Source: Urbifossiella limnaea (GTDB lineage Bacteria > Planctomycetota > Planctomycetia > Gemmatales > Gemmataceae). From it: 64,000 nt of DNA. The DNA lies in contig NZ_CP036273.1 in NCBI RefSeq assembly GCF_007747215.1, positions 124,001-188,000 on the forward strand, read 5' to 3'. Below the pieces are notes generated by a model that saw only the letters and a program-made list of their open reading frames with translations, was not told where the DNA came from and did not search any database. Numbering within the stretch: position 1 is the stretch's first letter; every line of letters starts with the position of its first letter. Positions 16,268 to 24,307 of the stretch are shown here, piece after piece. The translations under genes and the position numbers were made by a program.

Positions 16268-18283
16268 ATGAAGCCCCTCGCCGCGCTCGCCGCGCTCGTG
16301 CTGCTCCCTGCGGCCGTTCGCGCGCAGACTTCTTTCCCGATGGTGACGCACGTCACCCCCACCGCGGTGCAGCGCGGCACCACCGCCGAGGTCACCGTCG
16401 TCGCGCAGGCCAGCACCCTCGCCGGCGCCCACAAGGTGCTCTTCGACGGCACCGGCGTCAGCGCCGAGCCCGTCGCCGCCGCCGACGCCAAGACCAGCCT
16501 GAAGCTCAAGGTGACGGTCGCGGCCGACGCCGCCCCCGGGGTGCGCGAGTTCCGCGTCGCCTGCCCGCACGGCGTCTCGTCGCTCGGCCAGCTGGTCGTC
16601 GTGGACGCGCCGGTTGTGCAGGAGGCGCCCGGCAACAACACGCCCGACAAGGCGCAGCCGATCCCCGTGCCGAGCGTCGTGTGCGGCCGCACCGAGGCCG
16701 CCGAGAACGTGGACTACTACCGCTTCGCCGCGAAGGCCGGCGCCGTGCTCACGTTCGAGGTCCACGGCGCCCGCATCCAGGACAAGATTCACGACCTCCA
16801 GAAGCACGCCGACCCGCTGATCGCCGTGTTCGACGCCACCGGCAAGGAACTCGCCGCCAACGACGACGGCTACTTCGCCGACCCCGTGCTGGAGTTCAAG
16901 GCGCCCGCCGACGGCGAGTACCGCGTCGCCGTCCGCGACGCCAAGTTCGACGGCGACGCCCGCTGGACCTACGCCCTCACGGTCACGGACAGGCCGTACG
17001 TCCAGCACCTGTTCCCACTCGCGGCGAACCCCGGCAAGCTGACGCCGTTCGCACCCGTCGGCACCGCCCGCCTCGTTCAGCCGCTCTGGCCGCTGACCGT
17101 TCCGTCGGAGTCCGGCTTGCGCCTGGTGTCGCTCCCCGGCCCGACCGGACTGACGAACCCGGCCCCGCTCGTGGTGACGCCGCTGCCACTCGTCACCGAG
17201 GCCGAGCCGAACGACGACCCGAAGCAGGCCACCCGCGTGGCGATGCCCGGCGGCGCCAACGGCCGCGTCGGCACCCGCGGCGACCTGGACCACTTCGTGT
17301 TCGCGGCGCAGAAGGGGAAGGCGGTTCGGCTCGAAGTGCTCGCCCGCCGCTTCGGCACGGTGCTGCGCAGCCGGCTCGACGGCGTGCTCGACGTGATGAC
17401 GCCGGACGGCAAGGTGCTGATGTCGAACGACGACCTGAACGGCAAGGACCCGGGGCTCGTGTTCGCGCCGCCGGCCGACGGCGACTACGTGGCCCGCGTC
17501 CGCGACCTGAACAACCGCGGCTCCGACGCCCACGTCTACTACCTGGAGCTGGCCCCCGCGGCGCCCGACTTCACGATCAAGTGCGACCCGTCGAAGGCGT
17601 CGGTCGGCCAGGGCGGGCGCACCGCGTGGTACGTGCAGGTGACGCGCACGAACGGCTTCGCCGGTCCCGTGACCGTGGACGTGGAAGGCTTGCCGAAGGG
17701 CGTGACCGCGAGCGCGCTGACGATCCCGCCGGCGATGACGCAGGGGTGCGTGGTGCTGTCGGCCGCGGCCGACGCGAAGCTCGACGCCGCGGCCGTGCGC
17801 GTGGTCGGCAAGGCCGACGGGCTGGTGCGGACGGCGGTGCCGGTGGAGGAGATTTACCTCCCCGGCGGCGGCCGCGGCCGGTTCGACGTGGGGATGCCGG
17901 CGGTGGCTGTGTGCCGCCCGCTGGACATTTTGGACGTGAAGGTGAAGACGACGCGGGTGGAGCTGAAGCCGGGCGAGGAGGTGAAGCTGGACGTGGAGGT
18001 GGTGCGCGCCCCCGGCTACGACAAGACGCTGACGCTGGACGTGCTGTTGCAGCACCTCGGCGGCGTCCACGGCAACCCGCTGCCGCTGGGCGTGACGGTG
18101 GTGGGGGCGAAGAGCAAGACGCTGCTGGGCACGGGGAGCGTGGGTCACATCGTGCTGCGGGCGGCGCCGGACGCGGCCGCGTGTGCGGACGTGCCGGTGT
18201 GCGTGCAGGCGTACGTGCCGATCAACTTCGTGGTGAAGACCGGCTACGCCAGCGCGCCGGTGCTGCTGACGGTGCGGCGGTGA
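16268..18283 (+). CDS. exported protein with PPC domains
   Basis: 671 residues from the ATG at 16268, which begins a signal peptide (MKPLAALAALVLLPAAVRAQ). Residues about 25-115 look like an IPT/TIG-type Ig fold ('VTHVTPTAVQRGTTAEVTV'). Two bacterial pre-peptidase C-terminal (PPC) domains follow, around 135-240 ('NVDYYRFAAKAG', 'GEYRVAVRD') and 310-430 ('DLDHFVFAAQKGK', 'GDYVARVRD'). The C-terminal 240 residues are further Ig-like beta domains. PPC domains usually help secretion or binding of exocellular enzymes, yet no peptidase domain is present here. The PPC-repeat layout is common in planctomycete secreted proteins of unknown role. Confidence 0.88.
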   Translation: MKPLAALAALVLLPAAVRAQTSFPMVTHVTPTAVQRGTTAEVTVVAQASTLAGAHKVLFDGTGVSAEPVAAADAKTSLKLKVTVAADAAPGVREFRVACPHGVSSLGQLVVVDAPVVQEAPGNNTPDKAQPIPVPSVVCGRTEAAENVDYYRFAAKAGAVLTFEVHGARIQDKIHDLQKHADPLIAVFDATGKELAANDDGYFADPVLEFKAPADGEYRVAVRDAKFDGDARWTYALTVTDRPYVQHLFPLAANPGKLTPFAPVGTARLVQPLWPLTVPSESGLRLVSLPGPTGLTNPAPLVVTPLPLVTEAEPNDDPKQATRVAMPGGANGRVGTRGDLDHFVFAAQKGKAVRLEVLARRFGTVLRSRLDGVLDVMTPDGKVLMSNDDLNGKDPGLVFAPPADGDYVARVRDLNNRGSDAHVYYLELAPAAPDFTIKCDPSKASVGQGGRTAWYVQVTRTNGFAGPVTVDVEGLPKGVTASALTIPPAMTQGCVVLSAAADAKLDAAAVRVVGKADGLVRTAVPVEEIYLPGGGRGRFDVGMPAVAVCRPLDILDVKVKTTRVELKPGEEVKLDVEVVRAPGYDKTLTLDVLLQHLGGVHGNPLPLGVTVVGAKSKTLLGTGSVGHIVLRAAPDAAACADVPVCVQAYVPINFVVKTGYASAPVLLTVRR

Positions 18284-18334
18284 ACGCGATGCTGTCGTCG
18301 ATGTAGAATGCGGTACGATCCGCGGAGGCGTTCA

Positions 18335-18556
18335 ATGGTGGCGGACGATCGGATCACGTTCAATCCGCTCCAGTGCGGCGGGCGGCCGTGCGTGCGCGGG
18401 ATGCGCATCCGCGTCAGCGACGTGCTCGACCTCCTCGCCGCCGGCCTGTCGCACGCCGACGTGGTCGCCGAACTGCCCGACCTCGAACCGGCCGACGTGG
18501 TCGCCTGCCTGCGGTACGCCAGCGCCCTCACCGCCCGGCCGGAGGCCGCCGCGTGA
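18335..18556 (+). CDS. DUF433 antitoxin
   Basis: 73 residues from the ATG at 18335; GGAGG at 18324-18328 gives ideal spacing and decides against an ATG at 18308. The sequence matches DUF433: 'ITFNPLQCGGRPCVRGMRI' (short part), then a winged-helix-like 'VLDLLAAGLSHADVVAELPDL'. DUF433 proteins are DNA-binding antitoxins that pair with DUF5615 PIN-like toxins. The stop TGA overlaps the GTG start of the next gene (GTGA), so the two are translationally coupled. The protein probably neutralises the toxin and represses its own promoter. Confidence 0.9.
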   Translation: MVADDRITFNPLQCGGRPCVRGMRIRVSDVLDLLAAGLSHADVVAELPDLEPADVVACLRYASALTARPEAAA

Positions 18557-18900
18557 CGGTCTGGCTGGATGCGCACCTGTCGCCGGCCCTGGCGCCGTGG
18601 CTGGCCGCAACGTTCGGGGTGACGGCGACGGCCGTCCGTGACCTCGGCCTGCGCGACGCGCTCGACCCGCCGATCTTCGACGCCGCGCGGGCGGCCGGGG
18701 CAGTCGTGATGACGAAGGACGCCGACTTCGCGGAAATGGTCGGCCGACTCGGGACACCGCCCCAGGTGGTCTGGCTCCGGTGCGGGAACACGTCGAACGC
18801 CGCGCTTCGGACTCTCTTGACCGCCGAGTTTCCCGCGGCGATGGCGCAACTCGCCGCGGGCGTTCCGCTCGTCGAGGTCGGAGCCCCCGGCGTTCCCTGA
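18553..18900 (+). CDS. DUF5615 PIN-like toxin
   Basis: 115 residues from a GTG that overlaps the antitoxin stop by 4 nt. The N-terminus VWLDAHLSPALA and the following 'DLGLRDALD', 'VVMTKDADFAEM' and 'VWLRCGNTSNAAL' are the conserved DUF5615 blocks, including the Asp residues expected at a PIN-type metal site (D5, D32-D36 region, D56/D58). The family is a predicted Mg-dependent RNase toxin of type II toxin-antitoxin systems. The pair is compact (about 0.57 kb) and complete. It ends 17 nt from the convergent eutB gene. Confidence 0.9.
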   Translation: MTVWLDAHLSPALAPWLAATFGVTATAVRDLGLRDALDPPIFDAARAAGAVVMTKDADFAEMVGRLGTPPQVVWLRCGNTSNAALRTLLTAEFPAAMAQLAAGVPLVEVGAPGVP

Positions 18901-18917
18901 CGGTCGCCGCACGCCCC

Positions 18918-20303
18918 TCAGCCGCCCAACGCCGACAGGTGCGCCAGCAGCGCCGGCCGCGCGGCGGCCGGCGCCAGCCGGCCGGCGCGGAACACCCCGC
19001 GCGCCTCCAGCCACGCCGCGAACTCCGGCGCCGGGTGCAGCCCGAACAGCTCCCGCACCGTCGCCGCGTCGTGGTAGCTCGTGCTCTGGTAGTTCAGCAT
19101 CACGTCGTCGGCACACGGCACCCCCATCACGTAGTTGCACCCCGCCGCTGCCAGCAACAGCAGCAGGTTGTCCGCCGAGTTCTGGTCGGCGTCGGCGTGG
19201 TTCGTGTAGCACACGTCCACGCCGATCGGGAGCCCGAGCAGCTTGCCGACGAAGTGATCTTCCAGGCCGGCCCGCACGATCTGGCGCTCGTCTGCCAGGT
19301 ACTCGGGGCCGATGAACCCCACCACGCTGTTCACCAGGAACGGGTCGAACGCCCGCGCCACGCCCTGCGCCCGTGCCTCCAGCGTCAGCTGGTCGATCCC
19401 GCCGTGCGCGTCCGCCGACAGGGCGCTCCCCTGCCCCGTCTCGAAGTACGTCACCTGGTCGCCGACCCAGCTCACCGCGCGGCCGCGGTGCGACTCGCGC
19501 ACGCGCTCCAGTCCTTCCTTTAGCATCGCCGGCGTGACGCCAAAGCTGCGGTTCGCCGCCTCCGTCCCCGCGACCGACTGGAACAGCAGATCGACCGGCG
19601 CCCCGCGCTCCAGCGCCGCCAGCTGCGTCGTGACGTGCGACAGCACGCAGTGCTGCGTCGGCGCCCCGGTCACGTCGATGAGGCGGTCGAGGGCGCGGAG
19701 GACCGCCGCGACGGTGTCCACGGACTCGGTGGCCGGGTTCACGCCGATCACCGCGTCGCCGCAGCCGTAGCACAGGCCGTCGATCGCGGCGAGGAGGATG
19801 CCGCCGACGTCGTCGGTCGGGTGGTTCGGCTGCACCCGCACGCCGAACACGCCGCGTTCGCCGAGCGTGTTCCGGCAGCGCGTCACGACGCGAATCTTCG
19901 CCGCGACGTAGACGAGCTCCTTGTTCCCCATCAGCTTCGCCACCGCCGCCGCGACCTCGGGCGTGATCGCGCGGTGCAGGCCGGCCAGTGCGGCCCCGTC
20001 GGTGCGGTGGTCGAGGAGGAACTCGCGGAAGCCGCCGACGGTGAGGGAGCGCAGCGGCGCGAACGCCCCGCGGTCGTGGCCGGCGGCAAGGAGGCGGGTC
20101 ACGTCGTCGTCGATCAGCGGCGTGTCGGCGATGTCGCCGAGGGGGACGTCGGCGAGGGCCAGCTTGGCGGCGACGCGCTCGCGCTCGGAGCGCGCGGCGA
20201 GGCCGGCGAGGGCGTCGCCGGACTTCGCCTCGTTGGCCTTCGCCAGCAGGTCGCGCAGGTCGGGGAAGACGAACCGCTCCCCGCGGACGACGTGGGCGTA
20301 CAT
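18918..20303 (-). CDS. eutB: ethanolamine ammonia-lyase large subunit
   Basis: 461 residues from the ATG at 20303, close to the usual length of about 455 for EutB. Conserved blocks are visible: 'GFREFLLDHRTDGAALAGLHR', 'VRVQPNHPTDDVGGI', 'AIDGLCYGCGDAVIGVNPATES', 'SVAGTEAANRSFGV', 'GIDQLTLEARAQGVARAF' and 'NHADADQNSADNLL' (each quoted in part). EutB forms the (beta/alpha)8 barrel that, with adenosylcobalamin and EutC, converts ethanolamine to acetaldehyde and ammonia. EutC normally lies immediately downstream, but here that place is taken by the DUF433/DUF5615 pair on the other strand. No eutA, eutH or aldehyde dehydrogenase is in the window. An upstream in-frame ATG at 20426 is less likely because it adds a Cys-rich leader. 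Confidence 0.93.
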   Translation of the reverse strand: MYAHVVRGERFVFPDLRDLLAKANEAKSGDALAGLAARSERERVAAKLALADVPLGDIADTPLIDDDVTRLLAAGHDRGAFAPLRSLTVGGFREFLLDHRTDGAALAGLHRAITPEVAAAVAKLMGNKELVYVAAKIRVVTRCRNTLGERGVFGVRVQPNHPTDDVGGILLAAIDGLCYGCGDAVIGVNPATESVDTVAAVLRALDRLIDVTGAPTQHCVLSHVTTQLAALERGAPVDLLFQSVAGTEAANRSFGVTPAMLKEGLERVRESHRGRAVSWVGDQVTYFETGQGSALSADAHGGIDQLTLEARAQGVARAFDPFLVNSVVGFIGPEYLADERQIVRAGLEDHFVGKLLGLPIGVDVCYTNHADADQNSADNLLLLLAAAGCNYVMGVPCADDVMLNYQSTSYHDAATVRELFGLHPAPEFAAWLEARGVFRAGRLAPAAARPALLAHLSALGG

Positions 20304-20614
20304 GTGGCCCCCTTCGCGACACCCGCAGCCGAGTCGGGCGAGTGGCCCCCGACAGCCAGGCGCCGTGCCGTATAACTTCCCGATGCAGAAGCGGTCTCGC
20401 TGATGCACACCATGCGCACGATGCATGAAAACTAGGGGTTTTCGAGGCCGGCGGCCCGATCGAGGTGCGTCGTCAGAGTCGGTTTTGCACCCCGCGCACG
20501 CACTTCCGTGTCAATTCCGTGCTCGTGTCGCTAGCCCTTCGTTACGAAGTGGTAGAGAGGCCAGCGGACAAGCGGTGACGCTTGAAATGCCTCGGACGAG
20601 ACGCCGGCGGCCGC
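20304..20614. other. eutB upstream region, no gene recognised
   Basis: This stretch is poorer in GC than its neighbours and should carry the eutB promoter. On the minus strand TTATAC near 20368-20373 could be a -10 box, but no convincing -35 element is seen. The sequence near 20401-20430 is a direct/inverted jumble of GATGCA words. No coding frame stands out. Confidence 0.4.
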
Positions 20615-20725
20615 TCAGAACCGCTTGCGGATTAATTTGACGAGCTCCACCGGCATGCTCATCAGCGACACGACCAGCAGCACCAGCCCGTCGAGGGCCA
20701 TGTGCCAGGGCATGTCGCCGAACAT
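20615..20725 (-). CDS. possible 36-aa membrane peptide
   Basis: A short frame encodes MFGDMPWHMALDGLVLLVVS followed by LMSMPVELVKLIRKRF: one hydrophobic helix (about residues 10-31) and a basic tail. A GGGAAG lies about 10-15 nt upstream of the ATG. The IS3 element begins only 22 nt upstream, so it may have replaced the promoter. It could be a real small membrane peptide or the remnant of a longer gene. Support is limited to hydrophobicity, start and stop. Confidence 0.35.
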   Translation of the reverse strand: MFGDMPWHMALDGLVLLVVSLMSMPVELVKLIRKRF

Positions 20726-20758
20726 CCCTGATCTTCCCGAAGAAAAATGGAGTCGAAG

Positions 20759-21664
20759 TTAACGGTGGGTCTGGTGGTACGTCCGCTCGAACTCCTCGGG
20801 GGACACGGACCCCAGGGAGGAGTGGCGGCGGACGCGGTTGTAGAACACTTCCAGGTACTCGAGGATCACGGCCTGGGCGTCCTCCCGGGTGGCGAACATC
20901 GTGCCCGGCGCGATCCCGACCTCGCACTTCAGCCGGCCGAAGAAGCTCTCGACCGGGGCGTTATCCCAACACTGCCCCACCCCGCTCATGCTGCACACGA
21001 TCCCGGCCCCGGTGAGGACGCGTTGGTAGTGCTCGCTCGCGTACTGGCTCCCGCGGTCCGAGTGCGCGAGCAGCCCGACCCCGGGACGGCGGCGGGCCAA
21101 CGCCAACTCCAGGGCGTCCACGACCAGCCGGCTCTCCATCGTCGCCGCCATGCTCCACCCCACGATCATCCGGCTGAACAGGTCCTCGACGACGGCCAGG
21201 TACACCCACCCCTCGCGGGTCGGGACGTAGGTGATGTCGGCCGACCAGGCGGCGTTCGGGCGGGCCGGCGTGAAGTCCCGGTCGAGTCGGTTGTCGGCGA
21301 CCGGGTGGGCGTGCCCCGAGTCCGTCGTCCGCACGAACCGACGCGGCGTTCTCGCCCGGATTTCGTGGGCCGTCATGAGCTTGGCCACGGCGTTCTCCGA
21401 GCACGCCTGACCCCGGGCGTTCAACTCGGCGGTCATGCGCGGGCTGCCGTACCGCTCCCTCACCTCGGCGTGGACCTCCCGGATCGCCGCGACCAGCTCC
21501 CGCCGCCGCTGCTCGGCCGCGCTGTCGGCCCGTGACGCCCAGGCGTAGTACCCGCTGGCCGACACCTCCAGGGCGTCGCACATCCACCCGACCGGCCACT
21601 CGGCGGCGTGGTCGGCGACGAACCGGAACGTCAGGTCGGCGGGTTGGCGAAGTACGCGGCGGCT
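20759..21664 (-). CDS. IS3 transposase OrfB region (DDE catalytic domain)
   Basis: Read as the second part of an OrfAB fusion after a -1 slip at the A7 run; 301 residues follow the slip and the fusion would be about 389 residues, typical for IS3. The first 100 residues contain the HTH_21-like 'VSASGYYAW' region. The rve-type catalytic core then shows WSADITYV (first Asp), LAHSDRGSQYAS (second Asp) and CWDNAPVESFFGRLK (Glu), with D to E spacing near 35. It catalyses cut-and-copy transposition of the element. OrfB could also be made alone from an internal start, but none is compelling. Confidence 0.92.
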   Translation of the reverse strand, partial: SRRVLRQPADLTFRFVADHAAEWPVGWMCDALEVSASGYYAWASRADSAAEQRRRELVAAIREVHAEVRERYGSPRMTAELNARGQACSENAVAKLMTAHEIRARTPRRFVRTTDSGHAHPVADNRLDRDFTPARPNAAWSADITYVPTREGWVYLAVVEDLFSRMIVGWSMAATMESRLVVDALELALARRRPGVGLLAHSDRGSQYASEHYQRVLTGAGIVCSMSGVGQCWDNAPVESFFGRLKCEVGIAPGTMFATREDAQAVILEYLEVFYNRVRRHSSLGSVSPEEFERTYHQTHR

Positions 21665-21927
21665 TTTTTTAACAAGTCCCGCTCGGCACGAAGTCGTGCG
21701 TTCTCGGCGCGGAGTTGGCGGAGCTCCTCGTCGGCCGGGGACGGGTTGCCGTGCCCCGGGAAGGCGGCGTCGCCGCGACCCCGGTGGGCCTTCCGCCACT
21801 CGTGGAGGACGTTCTCGTTGACCCCGAGGCGGCGTGCGGCCTCGGCGACGGAGAGCTTCTGGTCGGTGATCATCTTTACCGCGCGGAGCTTGAACTCGGC
21901 GGTGTACGTCGCACGCAGTCGGGCCAT
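21631..21927 (-). CDS. IS3 transposase OrfA (HTH_Tnp_1)
   Basis: 98 residues from the ATG at 21927. The N-terminal half is a helix-turn-helix (YTAEFKLRAVKM...SVAEAARRLGVNENVLHEW), and the C-terminal half is a leucine-zipper-like coiled coil (LRQLRAENARLRAERDLLKKAAAYF). It binds the terminal repeats and dimerises; alone it often acts as a repressor of transposition. The end of the gene overlaps the OrfB frame, with the slippery run inside its LLKKAA codons. Confidence 0.93.
   Translation of the reverse strand: MARLRATYTAEFKLRAVKMITDQKLSVAEAARRLGVNENVLHEWRKAHRGRGDAAFPGHGNPSPADEELRQLRAENARLRAERDLLKKAAAYFANPPT
21662..21672 (-). promoter_or_regulatory. programmed -1 frameshift site in the IS3 element
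   Basis: On the minus strand the codons TTA AAA AAA GCC of orfA contain seven consecutive A (21664-21670). Slipping back one base continues as AGC CGC CGC in the orfB frame. This is the standard way IS3 elements make the OrfAB transposase. Confidence 0.8.
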
Positions 21928-21971
21928 CGGTGTACTCCTCCTCGGAGCATACACCGTTAACTTCGACTCCA

Positions 21972-22636
21972 CGAAACTTGGGGAGGGTCAGGTGAAGGTG
22001 GGTGACTTCTCCCGCGGTGGTGAGGGCCGGGCGGCGGAGGGGGTGAGGGCGCTCAATCACGACATGTCCCCCGAGGCGGTGCTGGTGCCGTTCGGGGTGC
22101 TGGAGTTGAACCGCGGGGCGGTGCCGATCCACCAGCCGTGGTTCCTGTTCGGCCGCTCGCGAGAGACGAGCGACTTCCTGGCCGACGGCCTCGACCTCTG
22201 GTGGCAGGAGCGGAAGGCGGTCCACCCCGGCGTCACACGCCTGCACGTGGAGTTGGACAACGGCCCCGAGATCGGCAGTTCGCGGACCCAGTTCCTGAAC
22301 CGGATGGTGGGGTTCGTGGACCGGCACCGGGTGGCGGTGGAGTTGGTGTACCTGCCGCCGTGTCACAGCAAGTACAACCCGATCGAGCGGTGCTGGGGGA
22401 TCCTGGAGCGGCACTGGAATGGGGCGTTGCTGTCGTCGGTGGCCGACGTGCTGCGGTGGGCGGGGACGATGACGTGGCGGGGGCTCCGGCCGATCATCCG
22501 GGAGACGACGGCCGTGTACGAGCGGGGCGTGCGGCTGACCAAGGCGGCCTTTCGTCCCATCGCCGCACGACTGACCCGCTCACGCACACTACCCAAGTGG
22601 AGCCTCACCATCCAACCCAAAGGACTGGGAAGGTAA
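21972..22636 (+). pseudogene. 3' part of an ISAzo13-type DDE transposase
   Basis: About 220 residues match the C-terminal half of ISAzo13 ('Rhodopirellula transposase') proteins: 'VKVGDFSRGG', 'LDNGPEIGSSRTQFLNRM', 'PPCHSKYNPIERCWGILE' and 'HWNGALLSS..DVL.WA.TMTWRG'. The second Asp (LDNGP) and the Glu (NPIERCWG) of the DDE triad are present. The N-terminal half with the DNA-binding region and first Asp is missing; the frame begins exactly at the right end of the IS3 element. The missing half is not found on the left side of IS3, so this is a broken gene rather than a simple insertion. It is not expected to be active. Confidence 0.85.
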
Positions 22637-22651
22637 GATCCCGCTCATGCC

Positions 22652-24307
22652 TTACTCGTCCGCGGTGCGGAGGAACACGAGCGGCCGCGGCGGCTTCGCC
22701 CCGGTGAACTGCTCCAGCCGGCCGACCTCCACCAGCCGCCGCACCTTCACGATCTCGCCGGCGGGGTAGACGTACTCCGGCGGCATCACCACGAACCGCG
22801 GCCCCGGCTCGCGCAGCCACGCCGCCAGGTCGTGCCACTCCACCTTCGTGTCGATCGGCCGGCGGAGGTGGAACGCCAGCAGGTGCGACTCGGCGCGGAA
22901 CATCAGTACCGGTTCCGGCTCCGGCGCCTGCGAGCGGATGAACGCGGCGAACGCCCGCTTCCCCTCGCGTGCCTCCTCCGCCGGTTCCACCACCTGCGTC
23001 ATCACGCCCCAGCCGACCGCGACGCCGGCCAGCACCAGCGCGAACGCCCACGTCGCGCGGCGGACGGTGCGCGTGTTCGACCGCGTGGCGAGCCAGCGCT
23101 CGGCGGCGCAGCCGAGCACGACGGCGGCGCCGGGGTACAGCGGCAGGAGGTAGTCGGCGCGCTTGAACTTCGCCGCTGACAGGACCGCGAACATCGTCAC
23201 GACCCACACCACGCCGAAGCGGAACAGCGGGTCGGCCCGCCAGCCGCCGGTGCGCACGGCCCACGCGGTCAGCAGCGCCAGCGCGGGCGTCCACGGGAGG
23301 AAGTCCGCGGCGAGGCGCGGCAGGTAGTACCACACCGGGTGCGACGCCAGCGTCGGCGACGTGCCTGCGAACCGCTCGACGTTGTGGTGCCAGAAGAAGA
23401 CGCGGACGAACTCACCGTCGGTGGCGGCGTTCGCCCACAGGAACCACGGCGCGGCGAGGCCCAGCACGACGGTGACGCCAAGGAGCGCGGCGGGGACGGG
23501 GAGGCCGCCGCCGCCGCGCGGTTTCACCACGAGCCACGCGACCGCGGCGGGGCCGACCAGCGCGAGCGCGACCGGGCCTTTGAGCAGCACGCCGGCGGCG
23601 GCGGCGACGGCGGCGAGGAGGAAGTACGGGTGGCGGAACGGCGAGCGGCCCGCGTCAGCGGGCTGTTCCTCAGCGCAACTGTGGCGCTGAGGAACAGCCC
23701 GCTGACGCGGGCCGCTCGCCGGGGCGTTCGTTCCACGATAAAAGGCCACCAGCGCCACCGCCACCGCGCACGTCAGCGGCACGTCGATGCGTGCGGTGCG
23801 CGAGATCGCGGTGAAGTGCCCGGCCGTCGCCAGCGTCAGCGCCGCGACAACCGCCGCGACCGGCCGGCCTTCGCGGCGCAGCCAGCCGTACACGAGCGCG
23901 ACAGTGAGCAGCCCCGCTAGCGCCGCCGGCAGCCGGGCGCAGGCCTCGGTCACGGTGCCGCCGTTGAGCCACCCCGCGGCGGCGACGAGCCAGTAGTAGC
24001 CCGGCGGCTTCTGCAGATCGACCTGCCCGTCGAACAGGACCGGCAGCCCCCATTCACCGGTGTCGAGCATCCGCTGCGCGTTCTGGGCGGCGCGCGCCTC
24101 GTGACTGCTGACCAGCTCGCGGCTGCCGAGCCCGGCGGTGAACAGCGCGGCGACACCCACGACGGCCGTGACGTGAAACCACACGCTTCGACGAGCCGCG
24201 ACCGAAAGGGAGCGGCTGCTGTGATCGACGATCTGCGTACGGAGGATGGGCGCAGACGCGGCCGCTCCCGGGCGGTCGCGGCTCGTTGAGGTGTCCGCGG
24301 CGCTCAC
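22652..24307 (-). CDS. ArnT-like family 39 glycosyltransferase with palindrome-encoded inserts
   Basis: 551 residues from a GTG at 24307 that overlaps the stop of the ABC exporter gene by 4 nt (GTGA). The core is a GT39/GT83-type membrane transferase: 'LGSRELVSSHEARAAQN' with the acidic pair in the first periplasmic loop, 'DGQVDLQKPPGYYWL', about ten to twelve transmembrane helices and 'KFKRADYLLPLYPG'. Such enzymes move a sugar from a polyprenyl-phosphate donor to a lipid such as lipid A or to a protein. Residues about 7-39 and 196-223 are encoded by two palindromes (24191-24286 and 23639-23721) and are hydrophilic and unlike the rest. The second falls in a loop between helices. The C-terminal 130 residues are soluble. 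Confidence 0.88.
   Translation of the reverse strand: MSAADTSTSRDRPGAAASAPILRTQIVDHSSRSLSVAARRSVWFHVTAVVGVAALFTAGLGSRELVSSHEARAAQNAQRMLDTGEWGLPVLFDGQVDLQKPPGYYWLVAAAGWLNGGTVTEACARLPAALAGLLTVALVYGWLRREGRPVAAVVAALTLATAGHFTAISRTARIDVPLTCAVAVALVAFYRGTNAPASGPRQRAVPQRHSCAEEQPADAGRSPFRHPYFLLAAVAAAAGVLLKGPVALALVGPAAVAWLVVKPRGGGGLPVPAALLGVTVVLGLAAPWFLWANAATDGEFVRVFFWHHNVERFAGTSPTLASHPVWYYLPRLAADFLPWTPALALLTAWAVRTGGWRADPLFRFGVVWVVTMFAVLSAAKFKRADYLLPLYPGAAVVLGCAAERWLATRSNTRTVRRATWAFALVLAGVAVGWGVMTQVVEPAEEAREGKRAFAAFIRSQAPEPEPVLMFRAESHLLAFHLRRPIDTKVEWHDLAAWLREPGPRFVVMPPEYVYPAGEIVKVRRLVEVGRLEQFTGAKPPRPLVFLRTADE
23639..23721. repeat. perfect 38-bp palindrome inside a coding region
   Basis: Arms 23639-23676 and 23684-23721 are exact reverse complements with a 7-nt loop (AACTGTG). 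The whole element is in frame within the glycosyltransferase gene and encodes a Pro/Arg/Gln-rich loop of about 27 residues. A transcript would fold into a very stable hairpin in mid-message. Confidence 0.9.
24191..24286. repeat. palindrome at the 5' end of the glycosyltransferase gene
   Basis: Arms 24191-24216 and 24261-24286 (ACGAGCCGCGACCG...AGCGGC) pair at 23 of 26 positions; the three mismatches are adjacent (AAA against CCC). A smaller hairpin lies in the 44-nt loop. It begins about 20 nt after the GTG start and encodes residues about 7-39. Confidence 0.75.

Larger units (their letters stand above)
20748..21971 (-). mobile_element. complete IS3-family insertion sequence, 1224 bp
   Basis: Perfect 20-bp terminal inverted repeats (TGGAGTCGAAGTTAACGGTG at 20748-20767 and its reverse complement at 21952-21971) bound two overlapping frames, orfA and orfB, read on the minus strand. 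The orfB stop codon lies inside the terminal repeat, which is common for compact IS elements. A run of seven A (21664-21670, minus strand) allows a -1 frameshift. No duplicated target bases are visible on the two sides (AAAAA versus CGAAA), so the flanks may have been rearranged after insertion. The element looks intact. Confidence 0.93.
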
